Shown in pieces: positions 32,324-41,993 of a DNA stretch of 64,000 nucleotides (positions are counted from its first letter, which is position 1; the number at the start of each line of letters is the position of its first letter). The DNA is from Astropecten irregularis. Taxonomy: Eukaryota > Echinodermata > Asteroidea > Paxillosida > Astropectinidae. Both the position numbers and the translations under genes were made by a program. The notes below the pieces were generated by a model. It did not search any database. It saw only the letters and a list, made by a program, of their open reading frames with translations, and was not told the DNA's origin. The stretch is from assembly GCA_963971285.1 (NCBI GenBank), contig OZ020255.1, positions 4,712,001-4,776,000 on the forward strand. Direction: 5' to 3'.

Positions 32324-32508
32324 GGTGTGTGCATGGTTTCATGGCTTCTGACTGCCCAACGAACAAAGATAATTGACTACTGGGGTCACCACCAAAGTAG
32401 GGCTGGATGGATCAGTTGGTAGAGCGCGTGTATGGTATTCAGGGGGTCGCCAAATCGAATCCTGCTCCAGTCAATTTTTCTTTGTTCACTTTTCAATGAC
32501 TTTAAATT
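32324..32508 (+). mobile_element. tRNA-derived SINE, family A, copy 1
   Basis: The tRNA-like part, 32400-32473, has an A box (atcagttggtagagcg) and a degraded B box (caaatcgaatcctg). It is preceded by gcatggtttcatggcttctg and followed by caatttttctttgttcac, both shared with the copy at 48880. The anticodon stem is mismatched, so this is a SINE and not a tRNA gene. Confidence 0.65.
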
Positions 32509-32559
32509 AAGTCAGTTTCCCTTGTGGTTATTTGATGATTAATCAAGGACATAAACGAA

Positions 32560-32880
32560 TAATATTAAACATTTATATTGCGCAGCTACTATATGTATAT
32601 TAATAAACTCCACTGCGCATTACACATTTATTATTATCCCTGGTCATCAGGCCATGATTTACATTCCTGAAACCATCTCATCTCCCTGGGGAGTATACAG
32701 CCCCGGCTACTGTAATGTGCACAGAGGCTAATCAAACCACAAAGCCATCTCTACCCTCGCAGGTACCCATTTACACCTGGGTGAAGAGAAGAAATATGTG
32801 GCTGGATTTGAACCCACAATCTGTAGACTGACCACAAGACCTTGGGTTTGATACGCCACACCACTAGGCCACAGCACTAC
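32560..32880 (-). mobile_element. tRNA-derived SINE, family C (minus strand)
   Basis: Read on the minus strand, the head has tggcctagtggtgtggcg (A box-like) and gggttcaaatccagcc (B box). The body contains the complement of acccatttacacctgggtg, and the end is AT-rich (near 32565). About 320 bp. Confidence 0.58.
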
Positions 32881-32949
32881 ACACAATAAATTTACAGCTG
32901 AGATTAGATGTACACATTGTTATAGAGCGTCTGTCTTTCAAACTTCTTC

Positions 32950-33296
32950 TCATTGTCTACAAGTGCTTACATGGTATTTCTCCTCCCTACTTGTCTCAAT
33001 TACTCACTTTGTATCAACCAGGCAGATCGGGACTCCAATCTTCTGATGATAAACTTCTTTAGTCTATTCCTACTCAGTCAAAATCTTTCGGAGATAGATC
33101 ATGTGGAACTCTGTCCCTATCAACATCAGGAATTCTTCCTCTGTCAATGTTCTTCGGAAATGACTTAAATCATATTTGTTCCCATAGCCCCTGTCTTTGT
33201 CTTGTTGTATGTCTAGTATACTTTCTGTACAGCGCTTTGGTCCCCTTGTAAAGACGCTTTCAAAATACCAGTTATTATTATTGTTATTGTTATAGA
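32950..33296 (+). mobile_element. LINE 3' end fragment with ATT microsatellite tail
   Basis: The segment ends in tacagcgctttggtcccctt, gtaaagacgctttcaaaata and an ATT-type microsatellite tail, the usual 3' end of CR1/L2-like LINEs. Coding remnants are too short to call. It is 5' truncated. Confidence 0.5.
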
Positions 33297-33322
33297 TAAT
33301 GCTTGATATGTTTTCTTCACAG

Positions 33323-33433
33323 GTTAATGAAACATGGCACGATGATTGCCATCGCTGTGCATGTTCCTATGTCTCCAATGAATATTACCTGCAATGCACT
33401 GAAATTGATTGTGGACAACTTGTCTGCCCAGAG
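33323..33433 (+). CDS. VWC domain exon, central part (fifth module)
   Basis: Phase 0-0, 37 codons starting VNETWHDDCHRCACSY. W-x3-C-x2-C-x-C then C-x4-C-x5-C is the VWC core, with a slightly longer loop (SYVSNEYYLQ) between. Acceptor TTCTTCACAG, donor GTATGT. Confidence 0.8.
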
Positions 33434-33519
33434 GTATGTTCATAATTTTTTGTCTGTTAATTGTTATCTTGTATGGATGGACCATAAAAATCAAAATAAA
33501 AAAAATTGAAACATACTTT

Positions 33520-33652
33520 GGACATTTATCACTGTCGGCACCATATGGGACTGTGAATTTCACATGTGACTGTTACTGTATGTTTCTTGTTTTTTAATTG
33601 CCCATGAATCTGCATTTCTTTGACAAAAACCAAAGTATGAAATTACCTTTAA
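33520..33652. mobile_element. piggyBac-like MITE, family 1 (right-end fragment)
   Basis: Matches the right third of the family, ending AAATTACCTTTAA; the left part is missing. Confidence 0.55.
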
Positions 33653-34073
33653 TGCGTATTATCACTTTTTGTTCAAGATTTATTGGCAAATTTGAGTGCT
33701 TCGTACTGCTTACCAATTTGAATGGTATGCATTTTATTCACACATTGTTTGAGTCCTAGCAACCTTTTACAGATGAAATTTTAGTATTTATTTCATTTCT
33801 CGGGAAGAACAAGTTACAAAGCACAAGAACAACAATTAACACTTTCAATAGAACAGGACAAAACAAATAATAATCCAATCAGCTCCCGAAGGATTGCCCA
33901 AAAGGAAATATTCCTGTCAAAGGGACTCTCCAGACTAATTAAATTAAATAAATATAATTGACATAAATAATCATAAATAATATAAATATAATAAATGAGC
34001 CAAACACTCCTACTTACTAATTCATAGTGTAACAGCATATAACTCAAGTTTGCTTTATTTGTTGTATCCAAAG
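33653..34073. other. Intron stretch, nothing recognised
   Basis: AT-rich, with no supported repeat or RNA feature. The acceptor before the next exon (TTGTATCCAAAG) has a weak pyrimidine tract. Confidence 0.4.
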
Positions 34074-34230
34074 CATCATAAAATTGTTCACGATGAAGGG
34101 GAGTGCTGTCCTAAATGTGTTCCTGAATGTCCGGGTGGGTACAAGTGTAACTCTACCTACTGTATACCTGTGCATTGGGTATGTGACGGCAAAGAGGACT
34201 GCCACGATGGAAACGATGAAAGGAACTGTG
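34074..34230 (+). CDS. VWC closing segment fused to LDL-receptor class A domain
   Basis: Phase 0 to phase 1, 52 codons. Residues 1-16 ([16 protein letters not shown]) close the VWC. Next comes one LDLRa module with its six cysteines and the acidic end [11 protein letters not shown], which in this family holds a calcium ion; W-V-C-D-G-K-E-D-C is the conserved core. LDLRa modules occur in SCO-spondin and hemocytin-type proteins. It is the only LDLRa seen here. Donor GTACGT. Confidence 0.87.
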
Positions 34231-34299
34231 GTACGTTACTCTTGAATTTGAATATTATTACCGCTTGAACGACCTCACAGGAATAGACTTTTCAACCAT

Positions 34300-34717
34300 T
34301 ACACCGATCCAGGAGGCCTCGCCCATCATAGCAACGTCCAAGCAACAACGAACATGCGCACGCACCCAATTTTTCACGATGGCCCACACGCGAAGCTTTG
34401 CACCATCGAAAGCGCCTGTCTCTGCTGGACTTTGGTTTTGGAAAAGACCAAAAAAGTACATTTCCTCTCAGCCAGGTCACGGAGAATCAGAATTACAATG
34501 AGAATATAAACCTTGACCATGGTTATAAATAAAACTCATTTGTAAAAGAATCGCCTTGTACATACGAAACAAAAAGTAAACTCAACAAAAAGTGTGTAGG
34601 AAAGAATGCAACATTTCACACATTTTGTCGGAGAAAATGGTAGCAATCTGTTTGACCTTAAATAACATGTTGTGATTGGTCAATTTGTCAAGGGGCGTGG
34701 ACTACTGGATCGGTGTA
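34300..34717. mobile_element. MITE family 2, copy 3
   Basis: Ends TACACCGATCCAGGAGGCC and the inverted ctactggatcggtgta. About 418 bp, starting just 70 bp after the LDLRa exon. Confidence 0.7.
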
Positions 34718-34775
34718 TTGGACTTGAGTCACTTTAAACATAGATTTATTCTTAGCCTGATTTAGTGGGTATAAT

Positions 34776-34870
34776 ACGGGCGTTTCACAATAGTGCGCCA
34801 ACATGCGCAGTTTGTTGACAAAACTGGCCAACACGTTGTAACCTCATGGTGGCGCACTATTGTGAATCAC
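34776..34870. repeat. Short inverted repeat (TTCACAATAGTGCGCCA arms)
   Basis: The arms ttcacaatagtgcgcca and tggcgcactattgtgaa are perfect complements enclosing about 55 bp. A small foldback element or the two ends of a deleted one. Confidence 0.6.
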
Positions 34871-35005
34871 CTGTGTTGACAGTCCATCAGAAAAATCCAA
34901 AATCCAAAGTGAATTTTGTTACATTTGTTTTGTTTCTTTATTGCACTTTCTTGATATTACACACAGTATTTATGTAAATCAGACAAAAAATGCACATGTG
35001 TGCAA

Positions 35006-35160
35006 CAGGTCAGGTTGGTGTTCATTCCTCAGCTTTCACCTCTGGCGGACTGGGTTCAAGTCCAGCTTGGTCCACAAGTGGATTGGGTTTTCAGTCCCTA
35101 CCTGATTCTGTGGGTTTTACCCAGAATATTACTCTGGGGTTTTCTTCCCACATTACTTCC
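35006..35160 (+). mobile_element. tRNA-derived SINE, family B (plus strand, 5' part)
   Basis: A tRNA-like head with caggttggtgttcattcc and a B-box-like gggttcaagtccagc, then the family body (acctgattctgtgggttt, cagaatattactctgggg). Two longer minus-strand copies are at 41138 and 47220. Confidence 0.62.
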
Positions 35161-35486
35161 CATTACAGGGTAATTAAAAATGCTTGCAAAAGATTAAGAA
35201 AAAAAAAACAGTTACAAATAGGTTACAGATACAACACATTTAAAAGATACATAAAACTTCTTCCGCTGAAACAAATTCAACAGAATAATTATAATTACGA
35301 TAAAATAGTACGATAATAAAATAGTACTTGGTGTTTTGTCCCCCTCTGCAATACATGTTAATGTTTGATTATAATGCATTGGCAAGTATGGTTTATTAAG
35401 AATAGGTGTACAGAATCGGTACATACAAACATAATGTCTGCACAGCTTCTGATGTTTGTTTTTTAACTTGTTTTGGCTTGATTCAG

Positions 35487-35513
35487 GAACCACCACTGTA
35501 CCCCCATCAACTA
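35487..35513 (+). CDS. Nine-codon Thr/Pro mini-exon
   Basis: Phase 1-1, 27 nt (GTTTVPPST). The acceptor GCTTGATTCAG and donor GTAAGT are both good, which supports a real micro-exon between LDLRa and the next linker. Confidence 0.6.
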
Positions 35514-35592
35514 GTAAGTAGGCCTATTGCATTTTCATTGAAATATCTGGTTTCAAAACACATTTCAGTTTTTGTTTAATTGTTAAGCCTGG

Positions 35593-35820
35593 GTAACATG
35601 CCCAAACAGAAATGTTCACAGATTAACATGTAATTTTCAGGGTATAAAGATGGTGCTGGTAGAAACGTACCATGATAAATATTTCAGCCTGAAATGGTGT
35701 ATTTATCCAGAAATTAGTCAAACAAAGACTGAAAACAGTTTTGATCATGTGGTAAGATCAAAACCATTCTTTATGTTTTATAAGAAATTGAGTCGGGTTT
35801 TTGCTATTTCCTCTTGAATT
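35593..35820. mobile_element. Family 1-related MITE fragment
   Basis: Shares aacagaaatgttcacagat and agggtataaagatggtg with family 1, and the gatcaaaaccattcttta segment with 26740. Confidence 0.48.
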
Positions 35821-35821
35821 A

Positions 35822-36221
35822 GATGTCTGATTGAGCTAAAATTTTCACAGGTTTATCATTTCATGTACATATTTGATCAGACAAAGTATGAGTGTTGGTC
35901 TGTGACCTTTACAAATCATGTATTATACCTGTGTATCATGTATTATTAAAAAGTACTATGACTCGGCAAATACTTGGCACTGTGTGTACTCGGAAATCTT
36001 GGTACTAAAATGTTGGTACTTGACTACAACACTGGTTCTATGTGCGTCCTGAAATATTTTCTTGTTGGCCAAAATTGTGTTATTCATACAAGTTGAATAA
36101 AGACGTTCCACAGATTGCTGATATAAGCTGATAAAATGAGGCTCTTTGCAATTTTGTAATCACAAGCTTCAAGGAAGAGCTTTTAAGCCTTACCCGTTTA
36201 CTTTTTCTGTTTCTTTTTTAG
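35822..36221. other. Intron with a locally duplicated segment
   Basis: The words gtgttattcatacaagttg and gcatgtacc/ctgaaatatnttcttgtt around 36030-36100 recur at 36330-36395, on either side of the next mini-exon. This suggests that a ~300 bp piece was duplicated. Otherwise unassigned. Confidence 0.5.
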
Positions 36222-36248
36222 CGGAAAAACTACCGTTTCCACCACCTC
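36222..36248 (+). CDS. Nine-codon Pro-rich mini-exon
   Basis: Phase 1-1, 27 nt (TEKLPFPPP plus a split codon). The pyrimidine-rich TTTCTTTTTTAG acceptor and GTGAGT donor are strong. Same length and phase as the mini-exon at 35487. Confidence 0.6.
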
Positions 36249-36466
36249 GTGAGTAATTGATAATTTCTTTGAAATTCAAATGATGTGACAGCATGTACCA
36301 TATAGCCAACAAGATACTCAGATTGTGTCGAAATGTGCATCCTGAAATATATTCTTGTTTGGTAGTAGTTGTGTTATTCATACAAGTTGAATAAGACGTT
36401 TGTTATAAAAGCAGTATTGTCTATCAACCTATGCCTATACTTGAAATCAATGTTCAAAATGTAAAC

Positions 36467-37254
36467 GTCTCACCCCTGTTTCAGACAGGCGTGCCAGCGT
36501 CGCGCCGAACCAATTGAAAGGCAATATTTGAATTAAGTACATAGAAAGTTCGACGTCTGAAACAATTAGGAGCGACCAGGCGCGCCTGATGCCGAAAGAT
36601 CGACGGTCTGGGTCGTTTAGAACAGTGCTAGAGTGTCATCGTTTCAGACGTCACTCTAGTCATGAGCCGAACTCAATACAAATGTATGTAAATGTATGCA
36701 AATAAGCATTGAACTGCCGTGATATCCCACAATGCATACATAATTAACCTTTTGGCATGGGAATACATGTAAGGACTAGACGTCTGACGGTCATACATCA
36801 AAGGGGGGAAATTTTCAATAGACCTTTGCCAAGGAATACAAAAAACAACAAAATTAATGATTTTGAAGGCAATTTCAAAGATGGGGTAGGCCTCATAGTA
36901 AAACAAAAAAAAACGGTCACAATGGCAGTTGTGACAGTTGTGCATTATACATGTACAATGACAACAGTAAAGATCGAAATACATTAATTATTATGCTTAA
37001 TGTCCATTTCCTCCTCGCAAAAACCAAGTCGACAATGTACGGTCTGAAACGTAAACACCGCCCCAAAAGTCTTCTATTGCTATGGCTACATTGTTTGTTT
37101 GTTTGTAGGCCTAACTGTAGGGCTACTCCATTGTATTTAGTTCGCCTGTCTGAAACCAAAATCTGAATTGGGTCGAGCCGGTTGACCCAGGGTTGCCCCT
37201 AATCTATTTGGTACGGCATGACCCTGGCACACCTGTCTGAAATGGGGGTCAGAC
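36467..37254. mobile_element. Nonautonomous DNA transposon, GTCTnACCCC TTTCAGACAGG ends
   Basis: The left cacccctgtttcagacaggc and right cctgtctgaaatgggggt are inverted copies of about 25 bp. 788 bp; no transposase frame. It contains further tctgaaac words in both orientations. Confidence 0.6.
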
Positions 37255-37368
37255 ACTAAACAAATGGAGGTTGACGGTACTGGGACCAGCAAAGATGCTG
37301 GTTCTAATATCAATTGTTAAGATCTTTTTCGTTACATCATTCCTTTTGTCATTGTGTGTTTGCTGCAG

Positions 37369-37580
37369 CTTGCCCTTATGGAACGGTGTATGTATCCTGT
37401 GATGAGGACTGCCTGAAACTTGCATGTATCGATGGCAACTGTTACAAAGTTGAGGTCTTTGTTCCAGACATAAATGTAACAATTTGCTGCGGGTGCTTTG
37501 GTAACCTGGTTTATAATGGTTCTACGTGTGTACCTCCAAGGGATTGTCCATGTTTGGATGCAAACAATCAAACAAGAGAG
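37369..37580 (+). CDS. TIL domain exon (third)
   Basis: Phase 1 to phase 0, 71 codons, starting PCPYGTVYVSCDEDC. Ten cysteines, with the closing G-S-T-C-V-P-P-R-D-C-P-C-L-D of TIL modules. Acceptor GTTTGCTGCAG, donor GTAATT. Followed by a VWC exon at 38453, so again a TIL-VWC pair. Confidence 0.82.
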
Positions 37581-38452
37581 GTAATTAGAATGCATATCAT
37601 GATAAAGAAACAGGTCCTGCCACTCTGTTCGGTATTTACAAAATGGCCACAAATTTGGGTTAAACTCGAAATTCAGAGTAATATCAAAACCCAACATATT
37701 CTGAAGACTTACTTAAATTTACTAAAAATGCTTATGGCACCTCACTCAATTGCGTTCATTTTGTGAAGCTAGGTCTTATGTTTTGTTTTCACTGATGCCA
37801 GCTAAAACTAGTATGGGAATGGTAGAAAACAATTTGTGTGAAATGGTGTCGGTCAGCTTGGATATAAACGTGTTTGAATCATCTAATACATTTCATCTTC
37901 TTTATGTGTTAAATATAATTAACTTCTGTGGCCCTCTTGAACAATTTTTGTATGATTTCAAAAATATAAATGTTGCATTTTTGTGTATCTTTTTGGGTAT
38001 AAATATGATTTTCAACTTCAAAATGTTCAACATAAGGTATGTTTTTTGGTGACTGACAATAAAAAAGTCTCTGACTTTTACTTCATTGAATTGACATTTT
38101 CCCCTTTATTGCGAAACTGAAAAATCTTTAATTTCAGGATTGGCACTGAGACTAGTAAAGCCCACTGAAGCTCAAAACCAAATTTTAAGTGACATTTTAA
38201 AACATTTTTGGAAAGAAATCTGGGTTATTTTCCCCCTCTGTTTACTGTAAGCATAGAATCAATGCTTTTAAAAGCTACAAGCATTTTCTTTTAACACACA
38301 AAGAATTTCTTGCTTAGTCTCCTTGGAAATTTATGCTTATCTTGTAAATATGTAGGAAAGAAAACATGTATGGTCTGTGTCATATATAGGCCACATAGTA
38401 ATGCTAATTTGAGCATTGGACCTTATTACCAGAATTCTTCCATTTGTTTCAG
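37581..38452. other. Intron, nothing recognised
   Basis: AT-rich sequence without repeat ends or coding composition that I can support. Confidence 0.4.
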
Positions 38453-38576
38453 CCTAATGAGGAATGGGATAGTGATAAGGACTGTGAAAAATGTAAATGC
38501 GAACTCAACACTATCGTATGCTACCCAGATTACACATCTCCAGAATGTAGACGAACCACCAGACCACCGTCAACAA
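38453..38576 (+). CDS. Truncated VWC module with Thr/Pro tail
   Basis: Phase 0 to phase 1, 41 codons beginning PNEEWDSDKDCEKCKCELN. The W-x5-C-x2-C-x-C-x6-C core is present, but the C-terminal CC-x-C part is absent. The exon runs directly from SPECRR into TTRPPST. The module is thus a half VWC, either by exon loss or by a divergent end. Acceptor TTTGTTTCAG, donor GTATGT. Confidence 0.75.
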
Positions 38577-38595
38577 GTATGTGTCAGATATTAAA

Positions 38596-38655
38596 CAGGG
38601 TGTCCCCCCCAAAACGCAACACTTTGTGTCGAGAACTATTTTCGATTACTATTAA
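38596..38655. mobile_element. Foldback MITE family 3 (left-end fragment)
   Basis: Begins cagggtgtccccccaaaacg and continues acactttgtgtcgagaact as in the right arm at 25962, then stops where the family 6 fragment starts. Confidence 0.5.
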
Positions 38656-38820
38656 AAGCACACTGGATCTCAGACAAACATTGCAACCATGCAAACACCT
38701 GTGGGTGTGCTTGTGTGCATGCATGTGCATGCATGAAGTTTGTCTGACATCCGCGGATTGTTTACATGCGCGCACTGGCCAAATCACTCTTGTGACATCA
38801 TTAGTGCGGAGCTCTATTGC
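38655..38820. mobile_element. Foldback MITE family 6 (copy 2, left end lost)
   Basis: Shares ggatctcagacaaacattgc, a gtgtgcatgcatgtgcatg-type tract and attagtgcggag with 28977-29134. The left terminus is replaced by the family 3 fragment. Confidence 0.55.
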
Positions 38821-38835
38821 AACACTGCTAAATTA

Positions 38836-38955
38836 GGGCCTGTTTGTTTAACGCAAAGGATCCGAGATTTAGGGATCCACCTCCTATGCTGGGTACGCTA
38901 AAATGGGATCCAGATCAGCAGGATTCATGATTTTGCGCATTAAACAAACAGGCCC
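38836..38955. mobile_element. Short foldback MITE family 5, copy 2
   Basis: Ends gggcctgtttgtttaacgc and cattaaacaaacaggccc. 120 bp. Confidence 0.68.
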
Positions 38956-39062
38956 ATTGTCAAGATATCTGTACATTGCATGCTCTATTCTTGCCTCCAA
39001 GTGAAAGACCACGGTGTCATCAATTCAAAGGAAACAATGATTCTTTGTTTATTTCTTTATAG

Positions 39063-39137
39063 CCGGAAGAACAACATCACCAGTGCCTACTTCTACAGTC
39101 ACAACTACTAAAGAGATCACTACAACAGTAACCCCAG
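39063..39137 (+). CDS. Thr/Pro linker exon
   Basis: Phase 1-1, 25 codons, Thr/Val/Pro-rich (TSPVPTSTVTTTKEITTTVT). Acceptor TTTCTTTATAG, donor GTAGAA. Precedes the divergent discoidin-like exon. Confidence 0.72.
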
Positions 39138-39571
39138 GTAGAACGAAACAAGTTGTTCATACATATACAGTAGTAGTTTTTGTATTAATTACTCTCATCA
39201 AATCTCATGTTATGACATGACATGACAGCAAAGGGGACATCATTTTAAAGGCATTCACAGTTTACATAGTTTACATCAGATTGAACAGCATTTATTTAAG
39301 TCATCTAAATGTGAACAAAGAAATATTGACTGGTGTGGGATTTAAACTGAATGATTGTTGAATTTACGGTAATTGAATGCAATGCTATATAGGCCTACAT
39401 ATGGATGCATCAAAGTGAAAATCGAGTGACGGTTTTAATTGAGGAGGCAAAATTACGTCATCACGAATGCGTGAAAATGAGATTGGCCGGTCGTTTGCCG
39501 AAAATGACCGGGAAAACCTATACTACTAGCCATAATATAGTGTGTATATTCTTGTGTGTTTGTCTCAACAG
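39138..39571. other. Intron, nothing recognised
   Basis: No repeat ends or RNA features supported. Confidence 0.4.
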
Positions 39572-39967
39572 GATATTGTTATGACGACTTGGACAAGATT
39601 AGTGAATTGGATGTGCGCAGATTTGACTCAAATAGCCCGACTCCAATTTCACCAGACGAGCCCTGGACATCCACTGGACCAGGTGGCCCCACACTGACCA
39701 TTAAGCTGTCTGAGCCAACTCGCATTAATCAGATGGAGTTCAACACAGTGAGTGGGAGGCCAGTTACTGTCACTATTGCCGTTTCCTTCTCGCCGGACTC
39801 TCTCTTATACGACCTGTTCTTGTTCCAAGGGAATTCCGTACACGTGAACTCTGGTGAAAAGCTCAACATTCCTCCAATTCCAGATGTATCCAACGTGTAC
39901 GTCATCCATATGCGTTTCTTCACATCAGATAGTCAGACTATCAAAGTTTTTGGCTGTATGGAAAAAG
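39572..39967 (+). CDS. Divergent discoidin-like domain exon
   Basis: Phase 1-1, 132 codons. It shares the frame of the array exons: C-Y-D-D-L-D-K near the start, then V-R-R-F-D-S-N-S, a Trp (DEPWTSTGPGG), a strand TLTIKLSEPTRINQMEF, V-T-V-T-I-A-V-S-F-S-P-D, the segment IPDVSNVYVIHM and the end VFGCMEK. The two terminal cysteines are kept. About 22 residues shorter than the array exon, mostly in the lead and central loop. It is a single-copy relative of the amplified domain and a useful outgroup. Acceptor GTCTCAACAG, donor GTAAGG. Confidence 0.83.
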
Positions 39968-40084
39968 GTAAGGACCCTTTCAAATTATTTATAGTTATTC
40001 ATATGAATTGGCATAATGAAATGAACACAGTCGGAACATTTACAAAATTCACTATAAGCAATGGGGAAATCTATTCACAGGAGT

Positions 40085-40268
40085 TTTGATCTCACCCCAA
40101 TATCAAAACTGTTTCCAGTCGTTGTTTTACTAATTTCTGGATAAATACACCATTTCAGCTGCTTCTACAAGCACCATCTTCGTAGCCTTAAAGTAATATG
40201 TAAATCTATGAACATTTCTGTTTGGGAATGTTACCAATCCTGCCATCTGTTATTCTGTACCTTTAAAC
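40085..40268 (-). mobile_element. Family 1-related MITE fragment, inverted
   Basis: Contains complements of family 1 words (aaatacaccatttcag, aacatttctgtttggg, tgttaccaatcctgc) and ends just before the full copy at 40272. Confidence 0.48.
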
Positions 40269-40271
40269 ATG

Positions 40272-40596
40272 TTAAAGGTAGTATCATACTTTGGTAAGAA
40301 ACCAAAACTGAAATGTTCATAGATTTACATATAACTTTCAGGGTATGAAGATGGTAGTGGTAGAAACATACCGTTTTAATTTGTCCGCCTGAAATGGTCT
40401 ATTTATCCCGAAATTAGTAAAACAACGACCAAAAATAAAAGAAAAAAGACTTAAGAAATACTGTGGCTGTTTTTCACTCAAAAAGTGGACAACGTATGGG
40501 ACTGAAATTTTCACAGATGATTGTGACTGTATCTTCCTTGATATTTTTGCCCATGAATCTGTATTTCTTTGATAAAAAGTATGATATTACCTTTAA
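40272..40596. mobile_element. piggyBac-like MITE, family 1 (full copy)
   Basis: TTAAAGGTAGTATCATACTT left and GATATTACCTTTAA right, TTAA at both ends. 325 bp. Confidence 0.68.
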
Positions 40597-40763
40597 TCTG
40601 CAGTTCTGCAAACTTTGGGGATCAGGTGGGCAGCTTTACCTTAGACATGACATTGATATTATTTGTTTTCCATTTGTCTGTTTGTTGTTTAAATTAGGAA
40701 TTAAATCCCAGTTGAGATTTTGTCAAGAGATTTAAATGAGCTATTTTCTTCTTATTATTTCAG

Positions 40764-40823
40764 TGTCTACAACTACCACTGTTCAGACTTCAACCGTACC
40801 TATTACAACACCGATATCACCCG
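40764..40823 (+). CDS. Thr-rich linker exon
   Basis: Phase 1-1, 20 codons (VSTTTTVQTSTVPITTPISP). Acceptor TTATTTCAG, donor GTAATA. Confidence 0.7.
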
Positions 40824-40889
40824 GTAATAAAATGAGCTTTCTCTGAAGATCTGCTCTGCGCTCTTTGATCTAACTTAAGTAGTTGGCAC

Positions 40890-41137
40890 CGAGCAGATTT
40901 TTTTGTTACAGACTTAGTTTCCTTCCTTTAGCATGTAGTTTCCATCTCTGTATTTTTATTTTTGTTATTATTACATATACACTATTCAATTTATTAGACT
41001 CTTTTTTTTTTTTTTTTAACTAATGCATTTATTCCAGTTCATTTATACTGTTTTCCTGGTTTTCTTTTGTAAAGCGCCTTGAGCGTCTTTTTGGCGGATT
41101 TTGGCGCTATATAAGTGTCTATTATTATTATTATTAT
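40890..41137 (+). mobile_element. LINE 3' end-like fragment with ATT tail
   Basis: Ends in gtaaagcgccttgagcgt, ggcgctatataagtg and an ATT microsatellite, a common 3' end of CR1/L2-like elements. No coding part remains. Confidence 0.45.
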
Positions 41138-41397
41138 TTATTTCTGGTAATGACCCCAAGGCTTCCTCAAAAGCGCCCTAGGCACTGTAGCTTGAAAGCC
41201 TGATGCAACCGTTTTTTTTTTAATGGAAAGAAGAAGATACAGTTTTAGAGGTGGGAGGAAAACCCCAGAGTAATATTCTGGGTAAAACCCACAGAATCAG
41301 GTAGGGACTGAAAACCAAATTCACTTGTGGACCGAGCCAGACTTGAAGCTGGTCCGCAGAGGTGAAAGGTGAGGAAAGAACCGCTACGCCAACCTGA
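41138..41397 (-). mobile_element. tRNA-derived SINE, family B (minus strand), copy 2
   Basis: The complement carries the tRNA-like head at the right (cgtagcggttctttcctc) and a B-box-like sequence; the body shares aatattctgggtaaaaccc and gaatcaggtagggactg with 47220. It lies only 120 bp upstream of a coding exon. Confidence 0.62.
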
Positions 41398-41519
41398 TTC
41401 TCAACCTGATACTAAGGCACCAATGCAAGAGCACCGAAAACTTACTCTTAAAAATAATCCATCACCATTAATGTTTAAACTAATTACACAAAATATCTTT
41501 TTATGTTTGATATTTTCAG

Positions 41520-41993
41520 GTACATGTTTTCCTAGATGTATTTGTGATGTAGATTGTCAGATGAAGATTGTGGATGGAAACTGCCCAGTAGACATACCAG
41601 ACCAGTGCAAAGGCTGCTTCTGCCCAGGAGATTCCCAGCGTTATGAGGGTTATTGTATCTTACGACCACCACGGGATCAATGTATGGCAACCACAATATC
41701 AAGTACAGCACCACCAATTACAACCAGACCTCCACCGGTTACAACCAGACCAACACCACCGGTTACAACCAGACCAACACCACCAGTTACAACCAGACCA
41801 ACACCACCGGTTACAAGCAGACCTCCACCGGTTACAACCAGACCAACACCACCGGTTACAACCAGACCAACACCACCGGTTATAACCAGACCAACACCGC
41901 CGGTTACAACCAGACCAACACCACCGGTTACAACCAGACCAACACCACCGATCACAACCAGGCCAACACCACTGGTTACAACCAAACAACCAA
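41520..41993 (+). CDS. TIL-like Cys-rich domain fused to (VTTRPTPP)n mucin tract, copy 1
   Basis: Phase 1-1, 158 codons. Residues 1-60 have ten cysteines spaced C-x3-C-x-C-x3-C-x8-C-x7-C-x2-C-x-C-x10-C-x8-C, close to TIL domains. About 12 repeats of V-T-T-R-P-T-P-P (some V-T-S-R-P-P-P) follow, coded by a 24 bp minisatellite (about 41720-41990). Such Thr/Pro/Arg tracts are expected to be O-glycosylated. Acceptor GATATTTTCAG, donor GTAAGA. All alternative frames through the repeat are also open, a trivial result of the 24 bp periodicity. Confidence 0.85.
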
